64,000 nucleotides of DNA from Cohnella sp. SGD-V74 (GTDB lineage Bacteria > Bacillota > Bacilli > Paenibacillales > Paenibacillaceae): NCBI RefSeq assembly GCF_003001675.1, contig NZ_PVYW01000024.1:82771-146770 (forward strand), written 5' to 3'. Of this stretch, positions 51,852 to 60,511 are shown piece after piece. Both the position numbers and the translations under genes were made by a program. Each line of letters begins with the position of its first letter. Position 1 is the first letter of the stretch. A model generated the notes under the pieces. That model made no database searches and had not been told where the DNA came from. It worked only from the letters and a program-made list of their open reading frames with translations.

Positions 51852-53705
51852 TTAGGACGCCCCCTCCTTCGCGGCCTTGAGCCGGACGGTAACGACGGTG
51901 CCCGCGCCGGGCTCGGAGGAAATGCCAAGCCCGTATTCCTCGCCGGCGTACAGCTTGATGCGCTCGTTGACGTTAAACAAACCGTAGGAGCTGCCGCCGC
52001 CGGAATGCTCGCTCGGCTCCGAGCGCGCTTCGGTCAGCAGCTTGCGGGCCAGCTCTTCCTCCATGCCGATGCCGTTGTCGGAAATCGTAAACAGCAGATC
52101 GCCGTTGTCCTCCCGGGCCGAAATGCGGATCAGGCCGTGGCGGTCCTTCGCTTTGCGAATGCCGTGCAGCAGCGCGTTCTCGACGATCGGCTGCAAAATC
52201 AGCTTCGGCATCCGGTACGCGGCGAGCGCCGTCTGCGCGTCCAGCTCGAAATCAAACGAACCCGTAAAGCGGCTTTGCTGAATTTCGAGGTACACCTCCG
52301 CCAGCTGCAGCTCGTCCTGCACGCTGACGATGCTTTTGCCTTTGTTCAGGCTGAGGCGGAAATATTTCGCCAGGCTGTCGATCATCTGGCTGATGTCGGC
52401 TGCGCCCTTGCCGATGGCGATCCAGTTGATCGTATCCAGCGTGTTGTACAGGAAATGCGGGTTGATCTGCGCTTGAAGCGCCTGAAGCTGCGCTTCGCGC
52501 TCCCTGATTTCCACGGTGTACTTTTCCTCGACCAGCGTCTGCACCCGCAAAATAAGATGATCGACGCTCCGTTCGAGCATATGGAAATCGCCGTTTACGG
52601 CAGTCAGATCTTGCAAGCCGTCGATGCCGTCGCGACCGCCCTCCTTGCCTTCCTTGCGGATCGCGGTAATGACCCGATTCACCCGGCGGTTCATCCCTCT
52701 CACGATAATCGCAAGCAGAACAAACGGCAAAATAAGAAACAGCGCGACGTATTCGATCAGCGACCGCCACTCGGAACGCTTGGTCAGCTTGACCGTCATC
52801 GGCGACAGCTGCGATTCCGTGCCCTGCGCCACAAGCTTCCAGCCGTTCGGGCCAATCGTCGTAAACATAACGTCGTTAACTTCGTTGTTCAGTCTCAGCG
52901 ACGTCGTGCCCTCCGTCTGCCCGCGCACCGGCTCCCATATCGAAGCGTCGAGCGCCGTGCCAATCATCGTCGGATCGGGATGATACGCGATTCGCCCGTC
53001 CTCCGCAACCAGATATACGGCCGTGCCCGGAGCGAATTCAAGCTCGGAGAGAATGTCCGACACGATGTCCTGCCGCATGTCGATCATCAGCACGCCCGAC
53101 ACCTTGTCGTAATTGTCGGGGTCGCGGAGCATCCGGGCGGCGGAGATGACCGTCTCCTCCCCGCCTTCCAGAAACGTTTCGTCGTACACGCCCGTCCATA
53201 CGATGCCGCCGTTTCCCGCAATAATCGCATCGAACCACGGACGCGCCATCAAGCTGTCGAGCGAAAAAAAGTTGACCCGTTCCCCGGCGTACAGCTTTGA
53301 TTTGTCGACAAACAACCGGACCCGGAACACGTCGGAATTGGATTGCACCGTTTCCACCAAAAAACGCAAATCCTCGATCACTTTAATTTGAATGCCGATC
53401 GACTGGTCGTCCGCCCCGACGGACAAATACGAATGCAGGTTGGCGTTCATGAACGCGGCGTTGCTAATATCTTCGATGCGCTCAAGCCGGTAGGACAAGT
53501 TGCTGCCCGCCTGCTTCAGCGTCTGATGCATCGTGCGGACAACCTCGTTTTTCAAAATGACGGCGGAACGCTCGTAGTAGCCGTACAGAAACACGCCGGC
53601 GGGCAGCACGATCAGCAGCAAATAAGCGATCAGCCACGGACGCGGAATCGAAAGCCGGCGCAGCGGCGCAACGAAGCGGGTTGCGGCGGCGACGGCCTTA
53701 CGCAT
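51852..53705 (-). CDS. YesM-type sensor histidine kinase
   Basis: A 617-residue kinase. First membrane helix at about 25-46 (PWLIAYLLLIVLPAGVFLYG), a dCache-like extracytoplasmic sensor to about 300, second helix about 315-335, phospho-accepting His in QINPHFLYNTLDTINW near residue 415, HATPase boxes ENALLHGIRKA, SDNGIGM, SYGLFNVNERI. The ATG overlaps the 3' end of the regulator gene by 8 bp. It is the last gene of the six-gene operon beginning at 60240, so its sensor probably monitors that importer's substrate. Confidence 0.93.
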   Translation of the reverse strand: MRKAVAAATRFVAPLRRLSIPRPWLIAYLLLIVLPAGVFLYGYYERSAVILKNEVVRTMHQTLKQAGSNLSYRLERIEDISNAAFMNANLHSYLSVGADDQSIGIQIKVIEDLRFLVETVQSNSDVFRVRLFVDKSKLYAGERVNFFSLDSLMARPWFDAIIAGNGGIVWTGVYDETFLEGGEETVISAARMLRDPDNYDKVSGVLMIDMRQDIVSDILSELEFAPGTAVYLVAEDGRIAYHPDPTMIGTALDASIWEPVRGQTEGTTSLRLNNEVNDVMFTTIGPNGWKLVAQGTESQLSPMTVKLTKRSEWRSLIEYVALFLILPFVLLAIIVRGMNRRVNRVITAIRKEGKEGGRDGIDGLQDLTAVNGDFHMLERSVDHLILRVQTLVEEKYTVEIREREAQLQALQAQINPHFLYNTLDTINWIAIGKGAADISQMIDSLAKYFRLSLNKGKSIVSVQDELQLAEVYLEIQQSRFTGSFDFELDAQTALAAYRMPKLILQPIVENALLHGIRKAKDRHGLIRISAREDNGDLLFTISDNGIGMEEELARKLLTEARSEPSEHSGGGSSYGLFNVNERIKLYAGEEYGLGISSEPGAGTVVTVRLKAAKEGAS

Positions 53706-55335
53706 GCGAATCCCTGTAGGCGCTTGGCGTCACGCCCGTCACTTTTTTGAACAGCTTGGTGAAATAACTCGGATCGGTGTAGCCGATGGCGTAACAGATG
53801 TCGTAAAACTTGTATTGCGGGTCGCGCAGCAGCTGCTTCGCCTTGTCCACGCGCACCTGCGTCAAATATTCGCCGACCGTCTGCCCCGTCTCCTGTTTGA
53901 ACAGCAGGCTCACGTACGTCGGCGACAAATAGACCGCCTTCCCGATGTCGGCAACGGTCAAATTGCCGTCCGAATAACGCTGCTCAATAAAACCGCGGAT
54001 TCGTTCGACGACGTTGGCCACCTTGCCCGTCCGCTTCTCGCGAATGCGGCTCATCGCCGAAGCCAGATACGACTCCAGCAGCTGCTTCATTTCGCCAAGC
54101 GTTTCTTTGTCGAAGAGCGCTTCCCACAGCTCCGCTTCCATCGCTTCGAGCTCCGGGGACTGCGCGCCCAGCTCCATCAGCAGCTGCCCGGCCGCCAGCA
54201 CAAGCTGCAGGCACATGTTGCGCCCGTATTTCAGCCCGCCGGGCCGGTTATGGGCGAGATTCGCGAAAATCCGGTCCACGGCTTCGCCAAGCTTATCGGC
54301 ATCGTCGGCCTTCAGCGCGGACAGCAGCTGCGCGTTCAGCTCGTGATCGTATTTCGGAGCGCCGCCGGCTTCCGATCCGGCGGTTTCGAGGCTGTCCATC
54401 GTAATGATTCGGTTTTTGCCGAGGTACCATTTGTAATCGGCCGCTTCGCGAGCTTGCTTGTAGGCATGGGCCAAATCGGCAAGGCCGTCTGCCCGGTCGC
54501 TGATGCCGATCGTCACGCTCAGCTTCAGCCAGCGCTCCAGATTCGAACGAATGTCTCCGGCCAGCGCCAACAAAGCTTCGGCCATGTCCGACGCGGCGGC
54601 ATCCGTATCCGCAGCGCGCAGTACGCCGACGAATTCGCCGTTCCGGTGTTCGAAGGCGTACCCCCGGAAATACGTGTCGATCAGCTCTTGATAGATGTTC
54701 AGCACCGAGTACCAGAGCAGCTGGCGATCCCGCTCGGAGCGGCTGCCAAGCACGTCGGCCATATCGTCGACGGAGAGGACAAGCACCCAATACGCCGCGT
54801 CGACGGGCAGATCCAGCTCAAGGAAAGCGACGCGTTCGCCGATATTCGTGTCAGGCGCGCCGTCCCCGATCAGCGACAGCAAAAACTTCTCGCGAAGGAG
54901 GGGCATCCCCTCCTTCAGCTTGACGAGAAGCTCCTGCCGCAGCTGCCGCTCCGACCGTTCCGCGTCCATCTCGGCCGCGACGCGTTGGATCACCGCGCCA
55001 AGCTCCTGCAGATTGACCGGCTTGAAGATATAGTCGACCGCGCTCACCTTCATCGCGGACTTCAAATAATCGACGTCGTCATGCCCGCTGACGAAAATGA
55101 TTTTGATATGCGGATACGCCTCCGCCACCCGCCGCGACATCGCAATGCCGTCCATATTCGGCATCCGGACATCCGTCAAAATAAGGTCCGGCCGCTCCCG
55201 CGCGATCATCTCCAGCGCAACGTCGCCGTCGTCGGCTTCGCCCGCCACTTCAATGCCGTAGGAAGCCCAGTCGAAATAGGAGCGCAATCCCGCTCTCACC
55301 GTCGGTTCATCGTCCACGATCAGCAATCTGTACAT
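53698..55335 (-). CDS. YesN-type response regulator (receiver + AraC HTH)
   Basis: A response regulator of 545 residues. The start at 55335 (MYRLLIVDDEPTV) is chosen because AGGAGG lies 8 bp upstream; an ATG two codons earlier is only 2 bp from it. Receiver: LLIVDDEP, Asp in LILTDVRMPNMDG, Lys in YIFKPVNLQ. C-terminal AraC HTHs: LTVADIGKAVYLSPTYVSLL and FYDICYAIGYTDPSYFTKLF. Gene order here is regulator then kinase. It probably activates the promoter at 60273-60334. Confidence 0.93.
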   Translation of the reverse strand: MYRLLIVDDEPTVRAGLRSYFDWASYGIEVAGEADDGDVALEMIARERPDLILTDVRMPNMDGIAMSRRVAEAYPHIKIIFVSGHDDVDYLKSAMKVSAVDYIFKPVNLQELGAVIQRVAAEMDAERSERQLRQELLVKLKEGMPLLREKFLLSLIGDGAPDTNIGERVAFLELDLPVDAAYWVLVLSVDDMADVLGSRSERDRQLLWYSVLNIYQELIDTYFRGYAFEHRNGEFVGVLRAADTDAAASDMAEALLALAGDIRSNLERWLKLSVTIGISDRADGLADLAHAYKQAREAADYKWYLGKNRIITMDSLETAGSEAGGAPKYDHELNAQLLSALKADDADKLGEAVDRIFANLAHNRPGGLKYGRNMCLQLVLAAGQLLMELGAQSPELEAMEAELWEALFDKETLGEMKQLLESYLASAMSRIREKRTGKVANVVERIRGFIEQRYSDGNLTVADIGKAVYLSPTYVSLLFKQETGQTVGEYLTQVRVDKAKQLLRDPQYKFYDICYAIGYTDPSYFTKLFKKVTGVTPSAYRDSHA

Positions 55336-55371
55336 CGCCATGTCCTCCTTGTCTGCCGGCCGATCCGTACG

Positions 55372-55407
55372 CTCTGGTTCGATGCCTGTTACTCTGGTTC
55401 GATGCCT
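55372..55407. repeat. Two direct copies of a 16-bp sequence
   Basis: CTCTGGTTCGATGCCT occurs at 55372-55387 and again at 55392-55407, a 20-bp period, in the 70-bp gap between the FAD oxidoreductase and the response regulator genes. It may be a recent duplication or a regulator site close to two helical turns apart. Confidence 0.7.
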
Positions 55408-55413
55408 CTCGCC

Positions 55414-56691
55414 TTACTGCGTCTGCTTGGCGTCGCGCTTGCCGAGCAGACGCGCGTCCTGCTTGCTCAGCTCCGCCTGCACCTTCCCGACTTCGACGTC
55501 GCCGACCGGCACCGCGTCTTCGATCGACAGCGCCGCCGCGATGCCTGCGGCTTGGCCGAGCGCATAGCAGGTCGCCTGCACGCGCATCGACGACATCGCG
55601 ACATGCGTCGCGGAGATCGCTCTTCCCGCCACCAGCAAATTGTCCGGCCCGGTCGCAGGCACCATGCAGCCGTACGGAATATCGTAACCGTCGACATGCC
55701 GCTCATCGGTCGTTTTTTGCGCATCGGGGCTATGAATGTCGATTTCGTAGTTCGTCTGCGCCACCGCGTCGGGGAAGCGGCTGCCGCCTACGACGTCCTC
55801 TTCCGTCAAGGTGTAACGCCCTTCGATCTGATTCGTTTCCCGCACGCCGGTTTGCGGCGCGATATGCGCGATCGCGTACGTTTCAAAGCCGGTTCTTTGC
55901 AAATAATGGGCAATCGAAAACACCTGCTTCAGCGCTTCCGTCTCGGCATAATTGACCTGCTCCATATCGGCCCCGTTCGCCTTGACCCGCGACATGTTGA
56001 CCAGCAGCACGCCGTCGTCGCGCTGCTCCCAATAAAGCCTCCGTCCCTGCGGCAGATCGGATACGTTTTCATAATAATAACATCCTTCCGGCAGATAAGG
56101 CTTTACCGGCTTGCCCGTATTTTGCATCGTAAACATCAGCGTCATCGGCTGCGTCAAACCGTCCCCCTCCCTGCCGGTCCGGTAAGACACGCCGGCGTCG
56201 ATCGCCACGCGGGCGTCGCCGGTGCAATCGATGACGCGCTCTCCTTCAAACGCGCGCAGCCCTTCGCGGGTCGAGACGATAACCGCCCGGATGGCGCCGG
56301 CTTCGCGCACGGCGCCGACAAACTCGCAATGGAAATAGACGTCGACGCCTTCCTTTTTCATTTTATCGTTCAAATATTGCCGCAGCAGAAACGGCGAATA
56401 TTGCGGCGCAATCGATTCGTCATGCCCGGCCGGCAAATCGTCGGCCAGCATCTCCTTAATCATCTCGCGGTAAATGCCCGTCACGTTGCCGACCGGCATA
56501 AAAATGCTGACGTTCGCAAGCGTCCCCATGCCGCCGAGCTGCGCCGATTTTTCCAGCAAAACGACCTTTTTGCCGAGCCGTGCCGCGCCAATCGCCGCCG
56601 CTGTGCCCGCAGGCCCGCCTCCGACTACGATCACATCCGCTTTTTTATGCGTTTTGACCTCGCGTTCGAATGAATACGCCGTTTTTTGCAT
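55414..56691 (-). CDS. FAD-dependent oxidoreductase
   Basis: A 425-residue flavoprotein of the PF12831-like family. The FAD-binding Rossmann motif is VIVVGGGPAGTAAAIGAARL near residue 20, followed by KKVVLLEKSAQLGG; a second FAD contact is ERVIDCTGDARVA. The C-terminal NLLVAGRAISATHVAMSSMR and ALGQAAGIAAALS are typical. Such genes often sit in carbohydrate operons of Paenibacillaceae, but their substrate is generally unknown; oxidation of a sugar or glycoside hydroxyl is possible. It lies between the binding protein and the two-component genes in one operon. Confidence 0.9.
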   Translation of the reverse strand: MQKTAYSFEREVKTHKKADVIVVGGGPAGTAAAIGAARLGKKVVLLEKSAQLGGMGTLANVSIFMPVGNVTGIYREMIKEMLADDLPAGHDESIAPQYSPFLLRQYLNDKMKKEGVDVYFHCEFVGAVREAGAIRAVIVSTREGLRAFEGERVIDCTGDARVAIDAGVSYRTGREGDGLTQPMTLMFTMQNTGKPVKPYLPEGCYYYENVSDLPQGRRLYWEQRDDGVLLVNMSRVKANGADMEQVNYAETEALKQVFSIAHYLQRTGFETYAIAHIAPQTGVRETNQIEGRYTLTEEDVVGGSRFPDAVAQTNYEIDIHSPDAQKTTDERHVDGYDIPYGCMVPATGPDNLLVAGRAISATHVAMSSMRVQATCYALGQAAGIAAALSIEDAVPVGDVEVGKVQAELSKQDARLLGKRDAKQTQ

Positions 56692-56754
56692 CGCAATCTC
56701 TCCCCAATGGAAGGAAGCGGTCGGCGAACTCTCCCTTCGCCGCCGCTTATCCCG

Positions 56755-58296
56755 TTATTTATTGACCGATTGATACCATTCGTTAACTTCTTGGGAGCTG
56801 ACTTCGGCTCCCGCAGCCAAATATTTCGCCTGGAAATCCGCCAGCCCGTCGAGCGACTCCGCTCCCGCAATAAGCTTGACCGTATAGTCGTTGGACATCG
56901 TATGAAGCTGCTGATTGTTCTTCGCGTATTGCTGCATGTACGGCGCCAGTCCAAGCACGTTCAAATGTTTGACCTCGGCCGGCTGCTGGTTGTTCAGGAA
57001 ATCGAACGCTTCGAACATGACCGGATTTTTGCGGACGCGCGCTTGCCAATATTTCGGGTACTGCTCTTCGTCCGTGCCGACCATAAAGTTGTTCGCCAAA
57101 TTGCGCTCGTCGTTGAAGATCGGCAAAATCGGGGTATAGCCGCCGTTTTCCATCTTGTAGTGCGTGCCTTCCACGCCGATCGCCATCGTTTTGAACGTCT
57201 CCGGCTCGAGGCTGGCGTTAATCCATTTGATCGCGTCCTCCGGATGTTTGGCCGATTTCGGAATAAACGTCAGCCGGTCGAAGCCGGCGTTGGCGGTAAA
57301 GCCCGCTTCGCCGTTCGGCCCTTTCAGCGGCGGCACGTAAGCGAATTTGGCGTCCGGCAAGTTTTTGGTCAGAGCTTCGTGAATGCCCGGAATGTCCGCC
57401 CAGTGAACGACAATTGCGCCGGCCACGCCGCTTGCGAACTTTTCTTTGGCGGTGGCGTCTTTGTTGGCGACAAATTCGCGGTCGATCAGTCTTTGTTTGT
57501 ACAGATCGGCGACATAAGCGACGTAATCCTTGAAGGACGGGTCGAGCACCCTTGGAACCATCTGTCCGTCGACCTCGTTCCAGCCGTTCGGAATGCCGAA
57601 AGCGCCTACAATATTGTCAATCATCGCCTGATCGCCTTTGATCGTCAGCGGCACGTTGCGTTCGCCGTTGCCTCCCGGGTCTTGTTCCTTGAATTGCTGC
57701 AGCACGTGCGTCAGCTCGTCGGTTGTCGTCGGCATGGGCAGCTCCAGCTTCTCAAGCCAATCCGTGCGGATCAAGATGGAGCTGTTGACCTCGTACGTAA
57801 TCGATACGGGAATCGCATACAATTTGCCGTTTACTTTCAACGCTTCGATCGATTCCGGCTTCAGCGCCGCTTGGATGTTCGGCCCGAACTCCTCGATCAG
57901 CGACGTCAGATCGACAAGCGCGCCCTTCTGCGCGTAGTCCGAATACAGCGCCATGTCGCTGTAGGACGTCACCATATCGTACGCCTCGCCGGACGACATG
58001 ATCAGGTTCAGCTTCTCCGCCCATTTGTCCTGGGGCAGCATATCGTATTCCATCTTATAACCCGTCGCTTCCTCCAGCAGCTTGGCGACCGGGTACGTGT
58101 TGTAATCCTCGTTGGTCCAGACGTTCAGCCGCTTCAGCGTCGGCTTCGGCGCATCGGGCTTGGCGCTTGCTTCGCTGCCCGCGCTTGCGGGCGCGGAGCC
58201 GCCGTTGTTGCCGTTATTGCCCGAGCATGCGGCCGCCGTTGTCACCATAAGCGCAGCCATAACGATAACCGTGATCAGCTTAAATGCTTTTTTCAT
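56755..58296 (-). CDS. Sugar ABC transporter substrate-binding lipoprotein
   Basis: A lipoprotein of 513 residues starting at 58296, where GGAGGG lies 7 bp upstream. Signal peptide MKKAFKLITVIVMAALMVTT then AAACSGNN. The body is of the large oligosaccharide-binding type (LNVWTNEDYNTYPVAKLLEE, YSDMALYSDYAQKGALVDLT, LIRTDWLEKLELPMPTTTDE). The third gene of the importer operon; ligand unknown. Confidence 0.94.
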   Translation of the reverse strand: MKKAFKLITVIVMAALMVTTAAACSGNNGNNGGSAPASAGSEASAKPDAPKPTLKRLNVWTNEDYNTYPVAKLLEEATGYKMEYDMLPQDKWAEKLNLIMSSGEAYDMVTSYSDMALYSDYAQKGALVDLTSLIEEFGPNIQAALKPESIEALKVNGKLYAIPVSITYEVNSSILIRTDWLEKLELPMPTTTDELTHVLQQFKEQDPGGNGERNVPLTIKGDQAMIDNIVGAFGIPNGWNEVDGQMVPRVLDPSFKDYVAYVADLYKQRLIDREFVANKDATAKEKFASGVAGAIVVHWADIPGIHEALTKNLPDAKFAYVPPLKGPNGEAGFTANAGFDRLTFIPKSAKHPEDAIKWINASLEPETFKTMAIGVEGTHYKMENGGYTPILPIFNDERNLANNFMVGTDEEQYPKYWQARVRKNPVMFEAFDFLNNQQPAEVKHLNVLGLAPYMQQYAKNNQQLHTMSNDYTVKLIAGAESLDGLADFQAKYLAAGAEVSSQEVNEWYQSVNK

Positions 58297-58421
58297 CGTG
58301 AGACCCTCCTGCATGTATTGTAATCTATATCATTAATTTTTCGGTAATGCGACTCGCGTACCGCCTCCGCCGACCGGTACAGGGAGCCGATAAGCGCGCC
58401 GCTTCCGAAAAAGTTAATGCG

Positions 58422-59297
58422 TTACCCTTTGACGGAGCCGATAAGCACGCCTTTGATAAAATACTTTTGCAGAAACGGATATACGAGCAAAATCGGCAGC
58501 GTAGACGCGATAACGGTCGCGGCCCGGACGCCCTCCGCAGGCACGTTCATCAGATCGTCCGCGCTTTTGTCGAGCGCCGAGGACGTATCCGCGTTCATCA
58601 CGATGTCCTGCAAGTACAATTGCAGCGGCTTCAGCGACGTGCTGTTGATGTACAGCATCGGATTAAAGTAGTCGTTCCAGAAATACACCGCGTAAAACAG
58701 TCCGATCGTCGCCAGCACGGGACCGCTGAGCGGCAAAATGATCCGGAACAAAATCGTCAGATTGCGCGCCCCTTCGATTTTGGCCGACTCCTCCAGACTC
58801 GGAGGCAAGTTTTCGAAGTAGCTTTTAATGACAAGAAGATTAAACACGCTAACCAATGCGGGCAAAACCAATGAACCCAGATGGTTGATCAAGCCCAGCT
58901 CGCGAATCAGCAAATAGTTCGGAATAATGCCGCCGTTAAACATCATCGTAAAAATAAACAGGACGATCAGGGCTCCGATGCCGGGCAGCTCGCGCTTCGA
59001 CAGCGGGTAAGCGGTCAGCGCTGTAACAAGCAGCGACGCCAGCGTGCCGATCACGGTAACCAGCACCGAAATCCCGAGCGAGCGGAGAAACTGGCTGCTG
59101 GTGACAACAAACGCCATCGTATCGAACTGGAAACCGACCGGTAAAATGCCGACCTTGCCCGACACGATCGCCCATTCCTCGCTGAACGACTTGGACAGCA
59201 CGTTGGCGAACGGGAGCAGCGTCATCAGTCCCATGAGGATCAGCAGCGTATAAATCGTGCCGTCCAGCGCGTAGTCTTTGATTGTTTTTCTGTACAT
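58422..59297 (-). CDS. Carbohydrate ABC transporter permease, YtcP/LplC type
   Basis: A 291-residue permease with about six helices, the EAA loop SLEESAKIEGARNLTILFRI near residue 170, and the family-typical end YPFLQKYFIKGVLIGSVKG. It is 13 bp downstream of the LplB-type gene. The 125 bp after it, before the binding-protein gene, contain a long imperfect inverted repeat (58335-58344 with 58405-58414) that may help balance expression. Confidence 0.94.
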   Translation of the reverse strand: MYRKTIKDYALDGTIYTLLILMGLMTLLPFANVLSKSFSEEWAIVSGKVGILPVGFQFDTMAFVVTSSQFLRSLGISVLVTVIGTLASLLVTALTAYPLSKRELPGIGALIVLFIFTMMFNGGIIPNYLLIRELGLINHLGSLVLPALVSVFNLLVIKSYFENLPPSLEESAKIEGARNLTILFRIILPLSGPVLATIGLFYAVYFWNDYFNPMLYINSTSLKPLQLYLQDIVMNADTSSALDKSADDLMNVPAEGVRAATVIASTLPILLVYPFLQKYFIKGVLIGSVKG

Positions 59298-59310
59298 GGC
59301 TTCTCCCTCC

Positions 59311-60240
59311 CTACCAGATGCTGCGATTCAAAAATTTGCGGCTGAGCATGTTGCCGATCACGATCAGCAGAAACCCGACCGCCGAGTTGAATAAGCCAAC
59401 CGCGGTGCTGAAGCTGTAGTCCTGCTGGCCGAGGCCCATCCGGTATACGTAGGTGCCAATGACGTCGCCGGTCTCGTACACAAGCGGGTTGTACATCGTC
59501 AAGATTTGCTCCGTGCCCGCCTCCAGCAAGCTGCCGATCCGCAAAATAAACATCAGCACGATTGTCGGCAGCATGCCCGGCAGCGAAATCGACCACATCT
59601 GGCGCAGCCGTCCCGCCCCGTCGATGGCGGCGGCTTCGTATTGCTCCTGCTCGATGCCCGCGATGGCGGCGATAAATACGATCGCATTCCAGCCGATCTC
59701 CTTCCATCCCGCGGTAAACACGACCAGGCTGCGGAACAAATCGTTATCGGTAAAAAACGAAATCGGCTCCCCGCCAAGCGCCCGGATCATCACGTTGACA
59801 ATGCCGCCCGTCGGCGACAGGATGTTGACGAACAGCCCCGAAATAATGACCCAGGAAAGGAAATGAGGCAAATAAATGATCGTCTGGATCGTCCGCTTGA
59901 AAAACATGCGCCGCACCTCATTCAACATCAGCGCAATGACGATCGGAATCGGGAACAGTATCGTAATTTTGTACAAGCTGATCAGCAGCGTATTGACCAG
60001 CACCTGCAAAAATTCGTCCGAACGGATCAGCCGCTCGAACTGCGCCGTCCCGACCCATTCGCTGCCGGCAACGCCCGCAAAAATGTTAAAATCCTGAAAC
60101 GCGATCACGATGCCGTACATCGGGGCGTACTTGAACAGCAGCATAAACGCAACGCCCGGAACGAGCAGCAAATACATATCCAGATTGCCTCGAATCAACT
60201 TCCAACGCCGGCCCGCCGTTCCCCCGTCTCGTCTGCTCAT
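59311..60240 (-). CDS. Carbohydrate ABC transporter permease, LplB type
   Basis: A permease of 309 residues. The start at 60240 (MSRRDGGTAGRR) is chosen because AGGTGGAG lies just upstream; the longer frame reaches into the promoter. First membrane helix LDMYLLLVPGVAFMLLFKYA, motif QDFNIFAGVAGSEWVG, EAA loop QEQYEAAAIDGAGRLRQMWS. First gene of a six-gene operon: permease, permease, binding protein, FAD oxidoreductase, regulator, kinase. Confidence 0.93.
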   Translation of the reverse strand: MSRRDGGTAGRRWKLIRGNLDMYLLLVPGVAFMLLFKYAPMYGIVIAFQDFNIFAGVAGSEWVGTAQFERLIRSDEFLQVLVNTLLISLYKITILFPIPIVIALMLNEVRRMFFKRTIQTIIYLPHFLSWVIISGLFVNILSPTGGIVNVMIRALGGEPISFFTDNDLFRSLVVFTAGWKEIGWNAIVFIAAIAGIEQEQYEAAAIDGAGRLRQMWSISLPGMLPTIVLMFILRIGSLLEAGTEQILTMYNPLVYETGDVIGTYVYRMGLGQQDYSFSTAVGLFNSAVGFLLIVIGNMLSRKFLNRSIW

Positions 60241-60272
60241 GTGCTCCACCTGCTTTTCTCTGTCTTGACTCC

Positions 60273-60334
60273 ATTGTAGGGAGGAGAACGCCGGGCGAGT
60301 AGAAGGCAATCCTTTCATTTCTGGTCATATTCCA
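60273..60334 (-). promoter_or_regulatory. Promoter of the six-gene operon with 21-bp-spaced half-sites
   Basis: On the minus strand a -10 box TACAAT is at 60273-60278. Twenty-eight bp upstream of it lies AGGATTG (60307-60313) and, 21 bp further, TGGAATA (60328-60334); within the pair GGAAT and GGATT are 21 bp apart. The layout equals that before 37767 and 49256 with a looser sequence match, as expected for a paralogous YesN activator. Confidence 0.5.
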
Positions 60335-60398
60335 CAAAGTTTAAAAGAGGACAAGCGGGCTCCCCTTCCGCTCCAGATGGAAGCAAAAACGCAAATAA

Positions 60399-60419
60399 GC
60401 CGTGCTTGGAAAGCACGGC
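60399..60419. terminator. Small perfect hairpin between operon and SLH gene
   Basis: GCCGTGCTT and AAGCACGGC form a 9-bp stem with a 3-nt loop. A second GAGGGCCC/GGGCCCTC pair lies closer to the SLH gene (about 60445-60481). They probably end transcripts of the leftward SLH gene. The rest of the 271-bp gap holds the importer promoter. Confidence 0.5.
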
Positions 60420-60511
60420 CCGTCTCTGCGAATCTATCTACCGGAGGGCCCCTCCGCCATTTGCATGACTTCAGGGCCCTCTCGCGTTAACGCATTTTTC
60501 TCCGTTTCAAT

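Noticed and set aside
53704..56673. A 989-codon open frame on the plus strand opposite the regulator and oxidoreductase genes
   Set aside because: It is antisense to three well-supported genes, has no family features, and arises from the GC-rich third positions of those genes.
56686..58323. A 545-codon plus-strand frame opposite the binding-protein gene
   Set aside because: Antisense to a clear lipoprotein gene with signal peptide and ribosome site; its sequence is Arg/His/Val-rich without motifs.
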